Assembly (NCBI GenBank): GCA_001603615.1
Contig: LUZL01000178.1
Span: 1 to 7,925, forward strand
Direction of reading: 5' to 3'
DNA from: Bacteroidales bacterium Bact_20
GTDB taxonomy: Bacteria > Bacteroidota > Bacteroidia > Bacteroidales > DTU049
Length of the DNA stretch: 7,925 nt
Positions 6,982 through 7,925 of the stretch are shown piece after piece. How positions within the stretch are numbered: position 1 is the stretch's first letter; every line of letters starts with the position of its first letter. The notes under the pieces were generated by a model. The model was given only the letters and a program-made list of their open reading frames with translations. It searched no databases and was not told the origin of the DNA. A program made the position numbers and the translations under genes.

Positions 6982-7925
6982 ATGAAAATACTAGTTACAG
7001 GCAGTGCAGGATTTATTGGTTTTCATTTAACAAAAAAATTACTAGAACGTGGTGATGTTGTAGTAGGAATAGATAATATTAATGACTATTATGATGTGAA
7101 TTTAAAATATGCTAGATTAGCTGAAACTGGAATAGATAAAGAAGCGGAGTATTGGAATAAACGTATAACTAGTACCAAATATCCTAATTACAATTTTATA
7201 AGGATGAAATTGGAAGACAAAGAGTCTATCAAAAAACTTATAGCTAATGGACAATTTGACAGTATTTGTCATTTAGCTGCCCAAGCTGGTGTGAGATACA
7301 GTTTAGAAAATCCCTATGCCTATATAGACAGTAATATTGTAGGGTTCTTAAACATTATAGAGGCTGCTCGCGATAATAATATTAAACACTTAGTATATGC
7401 TAGCTCATCTAGTGTATATGGTGGCAATACTAAAATGCCTCTGAGCACTTCAGACAGTGTAGATCATCCTATCAGTCTATATGCAGCCACTAAAAAAAGT
7501 AATGAATTGATGGCTCATGTTTATAGTCATTTATTTAATATTCCTACTACAGGATTAAGGTTTTTCACTGTTTATGGCCCGTGGGGACGACCAGATATGG
7601 CATTATTTTTGTTTACTAAATCTATATTAGAGAATAGACCAATCCAAGTATTTAATTATGGTAATATGACAAGGGATTTTACATTTATTGATGATATCAT
7701 CAAAGGTGTAGTTAAAGTTATTGATACTCCAGCTAAGCCGACTATGGATAATAATCCAGATCCATCTAGTAGTAATATTGCTCCTTATAAAGTTTATAAC
7801 ATTGGTAATTCTAATCCAGTAAAATTATTAGACTATATAGAAGCCATAGAGAATGAATTAGGCAAAAAAGCTATTAAAGAATTCTTACCAATGCAACCTG
7901 GCGATGTACCATACACAGAAGCAGA
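6982..7925 (+). CDS. UDP-glucuronate 4-epimerase-like NAD-dependent SDR, 3' end outside window
   Basis: This frame is open from the ATG at 6982 to the right edge (314 codons plus 2 bases); family members have roughly 340-355 residues, so a short C-terminal piece is missing. It is an extended SDR sugar-nucleotide enzyme. The NAD-binding glycine motif GSAGFIG is at 7-13, D31 follows the second strand as expected for NAD use, SSSSVYG is at 141-147, and the catalytic Y167-x3-K171 lies in SLYAATKKSNE. Blocks resembling UDP-glucuronate 4-epimerases are NDYYDVNLKYARL (34-46), AAQAGVRYSLENPYAYIDSN (99-118), FTVYGPWGRPDMALF and TRDFTFIDDI. The likely reaction is interconversion of UDP-glucuronate and UDP-galacturonate for capsule, O-antigen or exopolysaccharide. 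Exact substrate cannot be read from sequence, and a related UDP-hexose epimerase is the main alternative. The start has no Shine-Dalgarno (ATCATCAT before the ATG) but gives the usual MKILVTG N-terminus. Confidence 0.92.
   Translation, partial: MKILVTGSAGFIGFHLTKKLLERGDVVVGIDNINDYYDVNLKYARLAETGIDKEAEYWNKRITSTKYPNYNFIRMKLEDKESIKKLIANGQFDSICHLAAQAGVRYSLENPYAYIDSNIVGFLNIIEAARDNNIKHLVYASSSSVYGGNTKMPLSTSDSVDHPISLYAATKKSNELMAHVYSHLFNIPTTGLRFFTVYGPWGRPDMALFLFTKSILENRPIQVFNYGNMTRDFTFIDDIIKGVVKVIDTPAKPTMDNNPDPSSSNIAPYKVYNIGNSNPVKLLDYIEAIENELGKKAIKEFLPMQPGDVPYTEA

Overview
The window looks like an ordinary chromosomal stretch from a low-GC member of the Bacteroidota (roughly 30% GC by eye). Three things support this. 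One protein carries a C-terminal type IX secretion system (T9SS) sorting domain. A second belongs to the PorW/SprE family of T9SS lipoproteins. None of the four gene starts has a convincing Shine-Dalgarno sequence, which is typical of this phylum.

Layout. Positions 1-2121 (minus strand) hold the first 707 codons of a TPR lipoprotein of the PorW/SprE family; its 3' end lies beyond the left edge. A 274-bp AT-rich divergent intergenic region (2122-2395) follows. A 1150-residue secreted M4 (thermolysin-like) metalloprotease lies at 2396-5848 on the plus strand. After a 74-bp gap comes ruvB, the Holliday junction branch-migration ATPase (5923-6954). After a further 27 bp comes the first 314 codons of a UDP-glucuronate 4-epimerase-like SDR enzyme (6982 to the right edge).

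The first two genes fit together functionally. PorW/SprE is a periplasmic part of the T9SS machine, and the M4 protease has the signal peptide and type A sorting domain of a T9SS client. They are transcribed divergently, so any link is through shared promoter DNA or chance proximity, not an operon. ruvB and the epimerase are closely spaced on the same strand and may be co-transcribed, but they have no obvious shared pathway (DNA repair versus nucleotide-sugar supply for surface polysaccharide).

I found no mobile element, CRISPR array, tRNA, rRNA or clear rho-independent terminator, and no convincing new system. The most interesting signal is in the M4 protease: a ~140-residue beta-rich module that appears to be inserted inside the last hairpin of a Bacteroidetes-type Ig-like domain. 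Smaller curiosities are a triple TTTAGTA repeat abutting the ruvB start and an isolated C-rich/GGAGG-like tract in the divergent intergenic region.
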